From Campylobacteraceae bacterium (GTDB lineage Bacteria; Campylobacterota; Campylobacteria; Campylobacterales; Arcobacteraceae), in the NCBI GenBank assembly GCA_013215945.1, contig JABSOM010000009.1, forward strand, positions 92,165-156,164: 64,000 bases of DNA, in the 5' to 3' direction. Numbering within the stretch: position 1 is the stretch's first letter; every line of letters starts with the position of its first letter. Below the pieces are notes generated by a model. The model saw nothing but the letters and a program-made list of their open reading frames with translations. It was not told where the DNA came from and did no database searches. Both the position numbers and the translations under genes were made by a program. Below, piece by piece: positions 36,907 to 45,942 of the stretch.

Positions 36907-38090
36907 TAATAATCTTTTAACAAATCGTAATTACCGCTATGTGCTGCTTTAAACAAAACAGTTAAGTCTTCTATTTCAAGTTTTTTTGCATTCGAGGCAG
37001 TTGATGGATCAGCATAAGCTAAAACGCCAATTTCATCGGCACGATCATCACTGATTTTTGCTTCACTTAAATTGGAAGGAATTCCCAAGGTTTGTCGTAA
37101 ATCAATAATATAAGCAATAAAACTATCTAAAGATGGATTTTCAATATCTAAAAAGACACATAATTTTTTCATTTTATCTTGTATAGCTGATTTATTTTGT
37201 CTTAATGCATAGGGTAAAATAATAGAGTTTGCTAAACCATGAGGGGTGTTAAATAAACCTCCTAGTTGATGAGCAATTGAATGAACAGAACCCAAACCTT
37301 TTTGAAAAGCAGTAGCTCCCATCATTGCAGCTACGAGCATATTGGCTCTTGCATTTTCATTGTTTCCATTTTCATAAGCAGGCACTAAATTGTTTTTAAT
37401 TAAAGAAATAGCCTCAAGTGCAATTCCATCTGCCATAGGATGAAAACCGGGTGCAAAATAGGCTTCAAGAGAATGAACCAATGCATCTATTCCTGTCCAA
37501 GCAGTAATATGTTTTGGTAAACCATAGGTTAAATTAGGATCTAAAATAACCAAAGAAGGAAGCATTAAAGGATGAAAAATAATCTTTTTCGCATGCGTTT
37601 CACTGTTTGTAATGACGCTTGCTCGTCCTACTTCAGATCCAGTACCTGAAGTCGTAGGTATTGCAATAATAGGAGCAATTCCTTCTATGTTTGCACGTAA
37701 AAAATTATCTCCTACATCTTCAAAATCCCAAATACTTAAGCTTTGCCCTGACATAAAAGCAATTGTTTTACCTGCATCTAAAGCAGATCCTCCACCAAAT
37801 GCAATTACGCCATCACAGGCATTCTCATTAAATACTTTAACCCCATCTTCTACATTCTTAGCACTTGGATTACTTTGAACATCTGAAAAAAGTGTAAATG
37901 CAATATTTTCATTTTTTAAAGGATTTTTCAAATCTTCAATAATAGGAAGATTAACCAAAGCTTCATCGGTAACAATTAATGGATTTTTTATATTTAAATG
38001 TTCACATGCTTTTACAATATCTTTTGTTCTTTCATGCCCAAACCATATAGAGGTAGGATAATTCCAATTTGTTGCTTTTCTTTTAGACAT
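36906..38090 (-). CDS. Iron-containing alcohol dehydrogenase of the amino-alcohol cluster
   Basis: 394 residues, group III Fe-ADH. AFGGGSALDAGKT binds the cofactor; metal ligands are in TGIDALVHSLEAYF, SVHSIAHQLGG and TPHGLANS. It differs clearly from the YqhD-type enzyme at 26 kb (for example IPTTSGTGSEVGR here). In this setting it could oxidise the hydroxyl of a gamma-glutamyl amino alcohol to the aldehyde, which would replace the amine oxidase step of the Puu pathway. Coupled by a one-base overlap to the amidotransferase gene, and preceded by a strong hairpin after the aldehyde dehydrogenase gene. Confidence 0.88.
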   Translation of the reverse strand: MSKRKATNWNYPTSIWFGHERTKDIVKACEHLNIKNPLIVTDEALVNLPIIEDLKNPLKNENIAFTLFSDVQSNPSAKNVEDGVKVFNENACDGVIAFGGGSALDAGKTIAFMSGQSLSIWDFEDVGDNFLRANIEGIAPIIAIPTTSGTGSEVGRASVITNSETHAKKIIFHPLMLPSLVILDPNLTYGLPKHITAWTGIDALVHSLEAYFAPGFHPMADGIALEAISLIKNNLVPAYENGNNENARANMLVAAMMGATAFQKGLGSVHSIAHQLGGLFNTPHGLANSIILPYALRQNKSAIQDKMKKLCVFLDIENPSLDSFIAYIIDLRQTLGIPSNLSEAKISDDRADEIGVLAYADPSTASNAKKLEIEDLTVLFKAAHSGNYDLLKDY

Positions 38091-38118
38091 TTTATTTCCT
38101 TATAATTTTTGTTTTTTG

Positions 38119-38151
38119 TTTTAAACTATAAGCAAAGCTTATAGTTTAAAA
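38119..38151 (-). promoter_or_regulatory. Strong intra-operon hairpin
   Basis: Perfect 15-base arms TTTTAAACTATAAGC and GCTTATAGTTTAAAA with a 3-base loop. It spans the stop codon of the aldehyde dehydrogenase gene and the gap before the alcohol dehydrogenase gene. Neither strand has a T run after the stem, so it is not a standard terminator; mRNA stabilisation, processing or partial attenuation inside the operon is more likely. Confidence 0.7.
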
Positions 38152-39521
38152 TGAATAGATTTTAATCTGGTTACTGAGTCATATACATAAGCAGACAAGG
38201 AAACACCTCGTCCTGTATTTTTAACACCAGTCCACGCCAAAGCAGGATCTAAATAATCACATCTGTTTAGAAAAACAGTGCCCGTTTCTATTTTCTTTGA
38301 TAATTCTTTTGACTCTTGTACATTTGAAGACCAAATAGATGCAGTAAGTCCAAAATCACTGTCATTCATTAAATCAATTGCTTCTTCATCATTTGTTACT
38401 TTCATAATGCCAATAACAGGACCAAAACTTTCTTCTTTCATTACACTCATAGTATGATTTACATCAACCAATACATGAGGAGATAAATAAGGTGTTCCTT
38501 CTTTAGAGTTTTCAAATAAACTCTCACTAACTAAAGATTTAGCACCCTTACTTAAGGCATCTTTTATTTGTTCTCTTACATAATTACTCGCACTTGTTTT
38601 AACCATTGGGCCTAAATTAGTTTCTTTATCTAAAGGGTTCCCTAATTTATAGGTTTTTGTAATTTCTACAAATTGTTTAACAAAAGCATCATATACATCT
38701 TCATGTACATAAATTCTCTCAATTCCACAACACGATTGTCCTGAGTTAAAAAAAGCACCATCGACTAAATTCTCAACGGCATTTGATACATCCGCATCTT
38801 TTCTTACATAAGCTGGATCTTTACCACCTAATTCCAGCCCACAAGGAACAAACTTATCTTTTATAGCTTCTTGAACAGCAAGTCCTCCCTTAACTGAGCC
38901 TGTAAAAAATACAGCATCTACTCTTTCATCTGCTAACATCAAAGCAGTATTTTTATGATCTAAATATAAAATTGAGAATAAATCTTTTGGTAAACCTGCT
39001 TCATCAAAAGCATTTTTATACCTTTTTGCTACTAGGGGTGTTTGTGCTGAGTGTTTTAATATCACAGCATTTCCAGCTAATAAAGCAGGAATTAATACAT
39101 TAACAGACGTTAAAAAAGGATAATTCCAAGGACTTAAAATACACACTCTTCCTAAGGGCAATTTTTCTATGTAACGATCAAAACCTTCAATACTCTCTGG
39201 ATAATGACTTTTCAGATTTTCTTGGGCAATTTTCATTAAATAATCAGCTCTTTGTTTAAAGCCTTTTATCTCAAAAGGTGTGTGTGATATTGGTCTTCCC
39301 ATTTGATAAGTCAATTCTTCTGCTATTTCATCTTCTTGCGAAACTAAAATATCAATAAACTTTTGTATACATTCTTTTTTTGTTTCTAAAGATACGTCTT
39401 GCCATAATTTTTGTGCTAAACCAGCTTTTTCTAAAACAGTATCAATATCCTTTATACTGTGCAAGTTTTCTTCTACATATACTGTGCCATCAATAGGGCT
39501 AATTGTTTTAAATGTGCTCAT
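38139..39521 (-). CDS. NAD(P)-dependent aldehyde dehydrogenase
   Basis: 460 residues of the ALDH superfamily. The general base lies in GLELGGKDPAYV (about Glu229) and the nucleophile in SGQSCCGIERIYV (about Cys262-263); the cofactor segment SPWNYPFLTSVNVLIPALLAGNA has the usual form (only the first part is family-typical). The subfamily resembles succinate-semialdehyde and related semialdehyde dehydrogenases. In the cluster it should oxidise the aldehyde made by the adjacent alcohol dehydrogenase to the acid. It follows the ligase gene after 17 bases. Confidence 0.88.
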   Translation of the reverse strand: MSTFKTISPIDGTVYVEENLHSIKDIDTVLEKAGLAQKLWQDVSLETKKECIQKFIDILVSQEDEIAEELTYQMGRPISHTPFEIKGFKQRADYLMKIAQENLKSHYPESIEGFDRYIEKLPLGRVCILSPWNYPFLTSVNVLIPALLAGNAVILKHSAQTPLVAKRYKNAFDEAGLPKDLFSILYLDHKNTALMLADERVDAVFFTGSVKGGLAVQEAIKDKFVPCGLELGGKDPAYVRKDADVSNAVENLVDGAFFNSGQSCCGIERIYVHEDVYDAFVKQFVEITKTYKLGNPLDKETNLGPMVKTSASNYVREQIKDALSKGAKSLVSESLFENSKEGTPYLSPHVLVDVNHTMSVMKEESFGPVIGIMKVTNDEEAIDLMNDSDFGLTASIWSSNVQESKELSKKIETGTVFLNRCDYLDPALAWTGVKNTGRGVSLSAYVYDSVTRLKSIHFKL

Positions 39522-39538
39522 GATCTTTCCTTCTTTTC

Positions 39539-40930
39539 TTAAATAATTTCAAAATATCTGTTTAATTGCCAATCAGTAATTGCTTTTAATTGTTCAGACG
39601 CTTCATGTTCTCTGGTATAAGAATAATGATCAACAAAAACATCTCCAAAAATTTCTCTGGCAATTTTTGAATTCTTTAAACGATCTGCAGCTTGATCCAA
39701 TGTTTTTGGAAAAGAGTACTCTCTCCCCATATCAACATCATAAGCATTTCCAGCAATAGAAGAAGTAGGTTCAATTTTATTTTTTATTCCCCATAAACCA
39801 CTTCCTACAGCAGCTGCAAGCGCAATATAAGGATTAATATCAGCAGCAGCTACTCTGTATTCAACTCTTTGTGCTTTTGGACTTCCTGTTATTGCTCGTA
39901 GGGCACATGTTCTATTATCTACTCCCCACGTAGCTTGAGTAGGTGCCCAAAACCCTGGAATCAAACGAGTATATGAATTACAAGTAGGAGCTATCATTGC
40001 TAATAATTCTGGCATAAGTTTTTGCTGCCCACCTATGAACCATCTCATTTCATCAGAAATAGTATCTTCTTTATTTTCATCGTAAAAAATAGATTTTCCA
40101 TTTTCATCTTTAGCAGAAATATGAAGATGTCCTGATTGTCCTGGATAATCTCCTGACCATTTCGCCATAAAAGTAGCCATATATCCTTGTTGTTGCGCTA
40201 AAACTTTTGTGAATGTTTTAAACAGTATTGCTTTATCGGCTGTTTTTAATAATTCATCATAAACTAAAGCAGCTTCTAATACCCCAGGACCCGTTTCTGT
40301 ATGTAAACCTTCAATCTCCATATCCATATCCAAACATAAATTCATAAGATCATGATAAAACTCACTTTCAACTGAATTTCGTAAAACAGAATATCCAAAC
40401 ATACCAGGAGTAAAATGTTCTAAGTTTTTATAGTTTTTTTCTCTTACACTTGCAGGAGTTTCTTTAAACATAAAAAATTCGAACTCTGTAGAAGCATCAA
40501 AAGAAATACCCATTTCTTTTCCTTGTTTAATTACATTTTTAAGTATAGTTCTTGGACATACTTTTGCATGTATTTCTTTACCTTCAAAATCTAAAAGAAA
40601 AAACAAAGAGTTTTCTTCTAAAGGAAGTTCTCTACATGAGCTTAAATCAATTGTACCAAGCGCATCAGGAAAAGCAGTACTCCAACCAGTAACTGAATCT
40701 TTGGCGTACAATTCATCATGACAATCCCAACCAAAAATCACATCACAAAAACCCAAACCACTTTCAAGTATAGAAGTAAATTTAACGATAGAAATATACT
40801 TCCCTCTTAAAATTCCATCAATATCCGTAGCCGCTACTTTAATACGCTTTATATTACGTTGTTTTATTAAAGATAATGCATCTTCACTTGTTTTAATATC
40901 ACCTGCTTTTAATATTCTATTCTCACTCAT
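39539..40930 (-). CDS. Glutamine-synthetase-like ligase (PuuA/GlnA4-like gamma-glutamyl-amine synthetase)
   Basis: 463 residues of the glutamine synthetase fold: FGWDCHDELYA region, GPGVLEAALVYDELL, PGQSGHLHISAKDENG and WGVDNRTCALRAITG. These match the gamma-glutamyl-polyamine or gamma-glutamyl-ethanolamide synthetases (PuuA, GlnA4, IpuC) rather than housekeeping GlnA; the usual GlnA adenylylation tyrosine region was not seen. It would join glutamate to an amine with ATP. First gene of the five-gene leftward cluster, with a good AGGAG site. The substrate is inferred from the permease and the alcohol dehydrogenase. Confidence 0.85.
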   Translation of the reverse strand: MSENRILKAGDIKTSEDALSLIKQRNIKRIKVAATDIDGILRGKYISIVKFTSILESGLGFCDVIFGWDCHDELYAKDSVTGWSTAFPDALGTIDLSSCRELPLEENSLFFLLDFEGKEIHAKVCPRTILKNVIKQGKEMGISFDASTEFEFFMFKETPASVREKNYKNLEHFTPGMFGYSVLRNSVESEFYHDLMNLCLDMDMEIEGLHTETGPGVLEAALVYDELLKTADKAILFKTFTKVLAQQQGYMATFMAKWSGDYPGQSGHLHISAKDENGKSIFYDENKEDTISDEMRWFIGGQQKLMPELLAMIAPTCNSYTRLIPGFWAPTQATWGVDNRTCALRAITGSPKAQRVEYRVAAADINPYIALAAAVGSGLWGIKNKIEPTSSIAGNAYDVDMGREYSFPKTLDQAADRLKNSKIAREIFGDVFVDHYSYTREHEASEQLKAITDWQLNRYFEII

Positions 40931-41131
40931 TCCTTAACTCCTAAAAAATAATCTGTATTTAGTATAAGCTAATTAAATGGATTAATAAAGGGAATATAAA
41001 AGAATTAAATGTAGAAATAAGGGGGAAAGTAAAACAAAAGAGCTAAAAGAAGAACGTAAACAAATATTTTTTTTATAAATGCAAAAACTTACAAAAAAGC
41101 TTAAGCTAAATTTTTCTAAAACGAATGTGAT

Positions 41132-41491
41132 TTATTTAACAGTAAGAATATTATTCACTTGCTTTATTAATTCATAACTAGTAAAGGGTTTTGAAATATA
41201 GGCTTGTCCCCCTGCTTTCAAACCTTTATTTATGTTTTCTAAATCAGTATTTCCACTCAAAAATATCACAGGAATATTTGAATAACCGTCCACTTTTCTT
41301 AATTCTATGCAGGTTTCATAACCAGAGATTCCACCCATAATTACATCAAGTAAAATTAAATCAAATTTTTCTTTTTTTATTAATTCTAAGGCTTTTTCTC
41401 CTGATCTTGCAAAAGACAAATCATAAGAGGAAAGGATATTAGCAACAAACTGAATATTCTTACTTAAATCATCAACTATTAAAATTTTCAT
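41132..41491 (-). CDS. Single-domain response regulator
   Basis: 119 residues, only a receiver domain: DD at residues 7-8, phospho-acceptor in LILLDVIMGG (Asp49), FLSGN and the lysine in YISKPFTS. There is no output domain, so it would relay or buffer phosphate. It overlaps the end of the upstream hybrid kinase gene by 20 bases and is therefore its partner. The gap of 201 bases to the ligase gene start probably contains that cluster's promoter. Confidence 0.87.
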   Translation of the reverse strand: MKILIVDDLSKNIQFVANILSSYDLSFARSGEKALELIKKEKFDLILLDVIMGGISGYETCIELRKVDGYSNIPVIFLSGNTDLENINKGLKAGGQAYISKPFTSYELIKQVNNILTVK

Positions 41492-44400
41492 CTTTTTTCC
41501 TTTTAATACTTAGGGTTTTGAGTTCATTTAAACTTATTTCTATCATATCAATATCAAAAGAAGAGACTGCATCTTTTAATTTTTGGGATAAACCTAAGAG
41601 TATTTCAGACTTGTTTTCTTTTGAAAAGTTTGAAATATCCAAGGCCAATTTTTTTAATTGGGAGAAATTATTCTTATTTTCTTGTTCACATACTACGTCT
41701 AGAAAGCTTTCTTTATATTTTATTCTTAAGGCTTCACTCATTGTATTGTTTACTTCTTTTACTGTATTATCTGTATCAATAATACTGCTTTTTAAATAGA
41801 GGTTTAAGTTATCTATTAAGGTTGAATGTAAAACTGGTTTCGTTAAAAGTTTATCAAAACCATAATTTTCTTGCATTTCTTTTTCTGTATATAAGACAGA
41901 TGCAGTAATTGCTAATATTGGCAAAGATTTATACTTAGGATTATTTCGTATACACTTGGTCGCTTCAAAACCATCCATAAGAGGCATACGAATATCCATT
42001 AAAATTAAATCGATTTCATTGTCTTCTAAACACTGCAAAGCCTCTGCGCCATTTTTTGCTTCCGTTATTTTTAGAGCTTGGTCTTGCAACATACCTTTAA
42101 TTAACTCTCTATTATAAAAAACATCATCAACAACTAAAATATGTGCAGGACTAAAAATATATTCCAAAGAGCTTTTCTCTTTTTTAGGAGAACGCTCAAC
42201 ACAATTAATATTTTCAAGACATAAGGTAAAACGACTACCAGAATTTTTTTTACTTTCAAGTTTTATAAAACCACCTAATTTATAAGACAGTTTTTTTGAA
42301 ATTGCAAGCCCCAATCCCGAACCACCATATTTTAAATCATCTTGACCTTTTTGTTGTTCAAACTGTTTAAAAATAAGTCCTTGATTTTTTTTAGGAATTC
42401 CAATCCCACTGTCTTGCACATGTATTAACAAAGAAAGATTATTATGCTTGTCTCTTTTTGTTTCTACTCCTATTTGTACAAAACCTTTTTCAGTAAACTT
42501 AATTGCATTAGCAAGTAAATTTATTATGATTTGTTTAATTCTTTGTTCATCACTCAAAATAAGTTTAGGTATATTATTTGAAAATGTTAAATCAAAATCA
42601 AGTTTTTTTGCCTGTGCTTGTAATAAAAACATTTTATATATTTCATTTAACAATTTATTTATATCCACTGGTTTTTTTTCAATATGCAGTTTTTCTGACT
42701 CGATTTTTGATAGGTCAAGAATTTCGTTTATTAATTTAAGAAGATTTTCCCCACTTGAACTAATAGAAGAAAGGTAGGATTTTTGAGCAGGATTAAGAGA
42801 TGTTTTTTCTAATAACTCAGTAAATCCAAGAACAGCATGTAAAGGAGTCCTAATTTCATGAGACATATTTGTTAAAAAATCTGATTTACTTTTATTGGCT
42901 CGTTCTGCTTCTTTTTGGGATAGTTTTAAATTATGTTCCAGTTCAATTCTGAGTTTTATTTCAGTATTCATTCTATTATTCACATTTAAAAACCAAATTA
43001 AAATTAAAAACAACACAATAATAATGATTATAAAAAGCCTATAGTTGATTTTTTCAACATAATCAATATTCACCCAGTTTTCCATGATTTTAAATTTCTT
43101 TTGTGAAGGAATAGAATCAATAATTTTATTTAAAATACCCACTAAAGGAAGCAGCTCTTTTCTTATACCAAAACCTAATTTTGTAGTAAACTCCGTTTTT
43201 CCTACAATTTTTATATTATTTAAACCATTTTTAGTAATATAATACGCAGCAACAGGTAAAGTCGAAACCAGTGCATCTATTCTTCCATTTTCGATATCTA
43301 AAAGAGCTTCTTCTATTGTATTAACAGTTACAAAAGAAATATAAGGATACGCATCTTTTATTTTTTCAATATAACCATATTCATAAATAAGTGCTATTTT
43401 TTTATCTTTAATTGAATCTAAACCTTGAATAAAACCTTGTTTATTATTCATAAGAATAATAATATCTTTTTCCATATAACTCTTAGTAAAAATATAATTC
43501 TCTCTTTTTGCATCGGTGGTATCTGATAAAATATCAATTTCATTTTTTTTAAGAAGATCAAGCGTACCATTCCAAGAATCAGTAATAACATGATTGAATT
43601 TTAAACCTGTGGCTTTTGTAATCTCATTTAAATACTCAGATACAACCCCAATATACTCTCCTCTACTATCATAAGCTTCAAAAGGAAACCAATTAGGATC
43701 CCCTGCAAAATTTAGCACAGGATGATTTGATAACCACTCTTTTTCTATATTTGATAATCTCAATTTATGTTCTAAATCAGTTCTATCGATTAACCAATTA
43801 TTATAAATTTTCTTTTTACTTACTTCACTAATACTTTTAAGCGTTTTTTCTATGATGGAAGCTAAAATAGGTTTTTTCTTTGAAGTAATAATATGTAAAT
43901 CACTTCCACTATTAAAAGGGTTTTCTTTAAAAGGAACAATTTCTAAAATGGAGTGTTTTCTCATTAAATGTGAGAGAGCAGAATAAGAGCCAAAAAGAAT
44001 ATCTGCTTTTCTCTCTAAAACTGCAGAAATAGCACTAGAAAGGTTTTTTGTTTCCATAATTTCCAAATATGGCATTTCTTTTTTAATTAAATCAATACGG
44101 AAATAACCCTTAGGAAGCGCTAGCGTCAAACCTTTTAAGTCTGAAAAATCAAGCGCTTTTATACTTTTATGAACAAAAAAGTAATCTATAATTGAAAGAT
44201 AAGGACTGGAGAAATAAACATGTTTTTTTATTTTTTCATCAAAATAGGCTGCGGGTATAATATCAATTTCAGAAGCTATAATTTTTTCTTCAAGATTATT
44301 CCATGAATCAAAAATATAATTAAACTTCAAACCTGTTTTTCTTGAAATTATTTTTAGATAATCTGAACTCAAACCTTCATGTCTACCCCTAACATACATA

Positions 44401-44546
44401 CTAAAAGGTGCCCATTTTTCTTTTGCACCCACTTTTACTACAGGGTTGTTTTTAATCCAATTTAATTCTTCATCATTTAAAAAAAGTTTATTCTCATTTG
44501 CAAATAAAAATATTGTAAAAGAAAGAAAGAATAATATTTTACGCAT
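41472..44546 (-). CDS. Hybrid sensor kinase with two periplasmic solute-binding domains
   Basis: 1024 residues. Signal peptide (MRKILFFLSFTIFLFANE), two tandem bacterial solute-binding domains of family 3 (about 25-260 and 265-495), one membrane helix near 505-525, then the kinase: histidine in NMSHEIRTPLH (about 562), ATP-binding boxes NLLANAIKF, DSGIGIPKK and GSGLGLAIS, and a receiver with LILMDIRMP (about Asp848). A helical tail follows that might serve as a phosphotransfer domain, though no clear histidine motif was seen. The layout is like BvgS and EvgS. Family-3 domains often bind amino acids or amines, so a link to the neighbouring amine cluster is possible. Confidence 0.9.
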   Translation of the reverse strand: MRKILFFLSFTIFLFANENKLFLNDEELNWIKNNPVVKVGAKEKWAPFSMYVRGRHEGLSSDYLKIISRKTGLKFNYIFDSWNNLEEKIIASEIDIIPAAYFDEKIKKHVYFSSPYLSIIDYFFVHKSIKALDFSDLKGLTLALPKGYFRIDLIKKEMPYLEIMETKNLSSAISAVLERKADILFGSYSALSHLMRKHSILEIVPFKENPFNSGSDLHIITSKKKPILASIIEKTLKSISEVSKKKIYNNWLIDRTDLEHKLRLSNIEKEWLSNHPVLNFAGDPNWFPFEAYDSRGEYIGVVSEYLNEITKATGLKFNHVITDSWNGTLDLLKKNEIDILSDTTDAKRENYIFTKSYMEKDIIILMNNKQGFIQGLDSIKDKKIALIYEYGYIEKIKDAYPYISFVTVNTIEEALLDIENGRIDALVSTLPVAAYYITKNGLNNIKIVGKTEFTTKLGFGIRKELLPLVGILNKIIDSIPSQKKFKIMENWVNIDYVEKINYRLFIIIIIVLFLILIWFLNVNNRMNTEIKLRIELEHNLKLSQKEAERANKSKSDFLTNMSHEIRTPLHAVLGFTELLEKTSLNPAQKSYLSSISSSGENLLKLINEILDLSKIESEKLHIEKKPVDINKLLNEIYKMFLLQAQAKKLDFDLTFSNNIPKLILSDEQRIKQIIINLLANAIKFTEKGFVQIGVETKRDKHNNLSLLIHVQDSGIGIPKKNQGLIFKQFEQQKGQDDLKYGGSGLGLAISKKLSYKLGGFIKLESKKNSGSRFTLCLENINCVERSPKKEKSSLEYIFSPAHILVVDDVFYNRELIKGMLQDQALKITEAKNGAEALQCLEDNEIDLILMDIRMPLMDGFEATKCIRNNPKYKSLPILAITASVLYTEKEMQENYGFDKLLTKPVLHSTLIDNLNLYLKSSIIDTDNTVKEVNNTMSEALRIKYKESFLDVVCEQENKNNFSQLKKLALDISNFSKENKSEILLGLSQKLKDAVSSFDIDMIEISLNELKTLSIKRKKDENFNS

Positions 44547-44705
44547 ACTATTAATTACCTATTGATTTAAGATAGCAATAAAAAAATATCGCTTAGATTA
44601 AAATTATATAATAAATAAATGTAGGAAAAATGGGATTAATATTAAACTAAGTTCCTAATAAAAATATCAAATGCAAAAGTATCATTAAAAACATTTTTTA
44701 TTAAA

Positions 44706-44731
44706 CAGATTATAAAATACATATAATCTGT
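44706..44731 (-). terminator. Weak terminator after the EamA gene
   Basis: ACAGATTAT and ATAATCTGT arms around a short AT-rich loop, just past the stop of the leftward EamA gene. The T tract after the stem is broken, so efficiency is uncertain. Confidence 0.45.
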
Positions 44732-44742
44732 GTTTTATCAAA

Positions 44743-45627
44743 CTATGAAGATTTTTTGCTTTTATAAAATAAAGATATGTAAATACCAATTGCTATAAAA
44801 ACAATGCCATAAAAATGGTATCGCTCTAGGTTTTCTCCTAAAAAAATATAAGCCAAAATGCTTCCTGATATTGGCATAATATGCGTTACTTGCCCCGTTT
44901 TATTTGCACCTATTTCCATGATTCCTCTGTTCCATAAATAATAAGAAAACAAAGAAGGAAATATTGCCATATAAAGAATAGAGGTGTATACAGTAGATGA
45001 AAAGTTAAAATGAACAGTATTTCCCATTAAAAAATAAAGGATAAACAACATAATAAAACCTAAAAGAGTAATAATTGAAATAAACTCAAATGCTTTTAAT
45101 TTATTCGGTTTGTATTTTACTAAAATACAATAAGTAGCCCAAGTAATTGATGATAAGATAACCCAAAAATCGCCTTTGTTAAATTCAAAATTAATTAAAT
45201 TAGAGATATCCCCTTTTATAACCAAAAATATCACCCCAAGAGTGGATAAAAAAACTCCAATTATTTGATTAAAAGAAATAGGCTCTTTTGTAAAAAGAGT
45301 ATTCAATACAATAATTATAATAGGAATAGACGAATTAATTAACAAGGAATTTGTAGCCGTTGTTTCTTGTAAGCCAAAATATAAAATGGTATTAAAACCA
45401 GTCACTCCTAAAAAAGACAATAAAACTAGAATAAGAAAGTTATTTTTGATTGCAGGAAAAATGACTTTTTGGTGTAAAAATATATATGGAAGTAATAAAA
45501 TTAAAACCAAACCCCATCTAAAAAGTGCCAATTGCATAGGTTCAATTTCTGGGCTAACTAATCTACCTAATACAAAATTTCCAGACCAAAAAAGAACTGC
45601 CATAACTATCAAAACATATATGTTCAT
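44743..45627 (-). CDS. EamA/DMT-family transporter
   Basis: 294 residues with ten predicted helices forming two EamA repeats (AVLFWSGNFVLGRLVSPEI in the first; LSSITWATYCILVKY in the second). Members of this drug/metabolite transporter family mostly export amino acids or other metabolites; RhaT-like importers also exist. An AAGGATAATAA site precedes the ATG. It is divergent from the AraC-family gene at 45943, which is a likely regulator. Substrate unknown. Confidence 0.85.
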   Translation of the reverse strand: MNIYVLIVMAVLFWSGNFVLGRLVSPEIEPMQLALFRWGLVLILLLPYIFLHQKVIFPAIKNNFLILVLLSFLGVTGFNTILYFGLQETTATNSLLINSSIPIIIIVLNTLFTKEPISFNQIIGVFLSTLGVIFLVIKGDISNLINFEFNKGDFWVILSSITWATYCILVKYKPNKLKAFEFISIITLLGFIMLFILYFLMGNTVHFNFSSTVYTSILYMAIFPSLFSYYLWNRGIMEIGANKTGQVTHIMPISGSILAYIFLGENLERYHFYGIVFIAIGIYISLFYKSKKSS

Positions 45628-45942
45628 TAATTATTATCCTTATAAAATATATAAATTATTATTTTATAAGGATTGTAACTAAAGTTTATGATATTTTTAT
45701 AACATGAATTAAAATACGGGTACAAATTTCACTCAACTTATGCAGCAGTAAGTTTAAACTTCTGGTTTTTATAAGAAAACATTGAATAACTAAAGCAGTG
45801 ATTTATGTTCACTCTTATTCCTTTGCCCTTATATCCATCTATTTAGAACGTTCTTCATTAAGAAAAATATCTATACTAAATAAAATAATTTATTTAGTAT
45901 AGATATATATAAAATATTCCAATTTTTTTAGTATACTTTTTC
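45628..45942. other. Divergent regulatory region between EamA and AraC genes
   Basis: 315 non-coding bases that must hold promoters for both genes. It contains the long perfect palindrome at 45867-45906 and a shorter AAGTTTAAACTT palindrome near 45750. No RNA gene was recognised. Confidence 0.6.
45867..45906. promoter_or_regulatory. 40-base perfect palindrome before the AraC gene
   Basis: Two 18-base arms (left arm ATATCTATACTAAATAAA) are exact reverse complements around an ATAA loop. The right end lies 36 bases before the ATG of the AraC-family gene, within the expected promoter or leader. It may be an operator for a dimeric regulator or a leader hairpin. A terminator is less likely, as nothing transcribed rightward precedes it. 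Confidence 0.75.

Noticed and set aside
34569..40930. Standard eut (EutBC) ethanolamine operon or microcompartment
   Set aside because: No ammonia-lyase, shell or cobalamin genes are present; only the permease resembles that system.
34569..40930. Complete Puu putrescine pathway
   Set aside because: There is no PuuB-like amine oxidase; an alcohol dehydrogenase takes its place, and the permease looks like the ethanolamine type.
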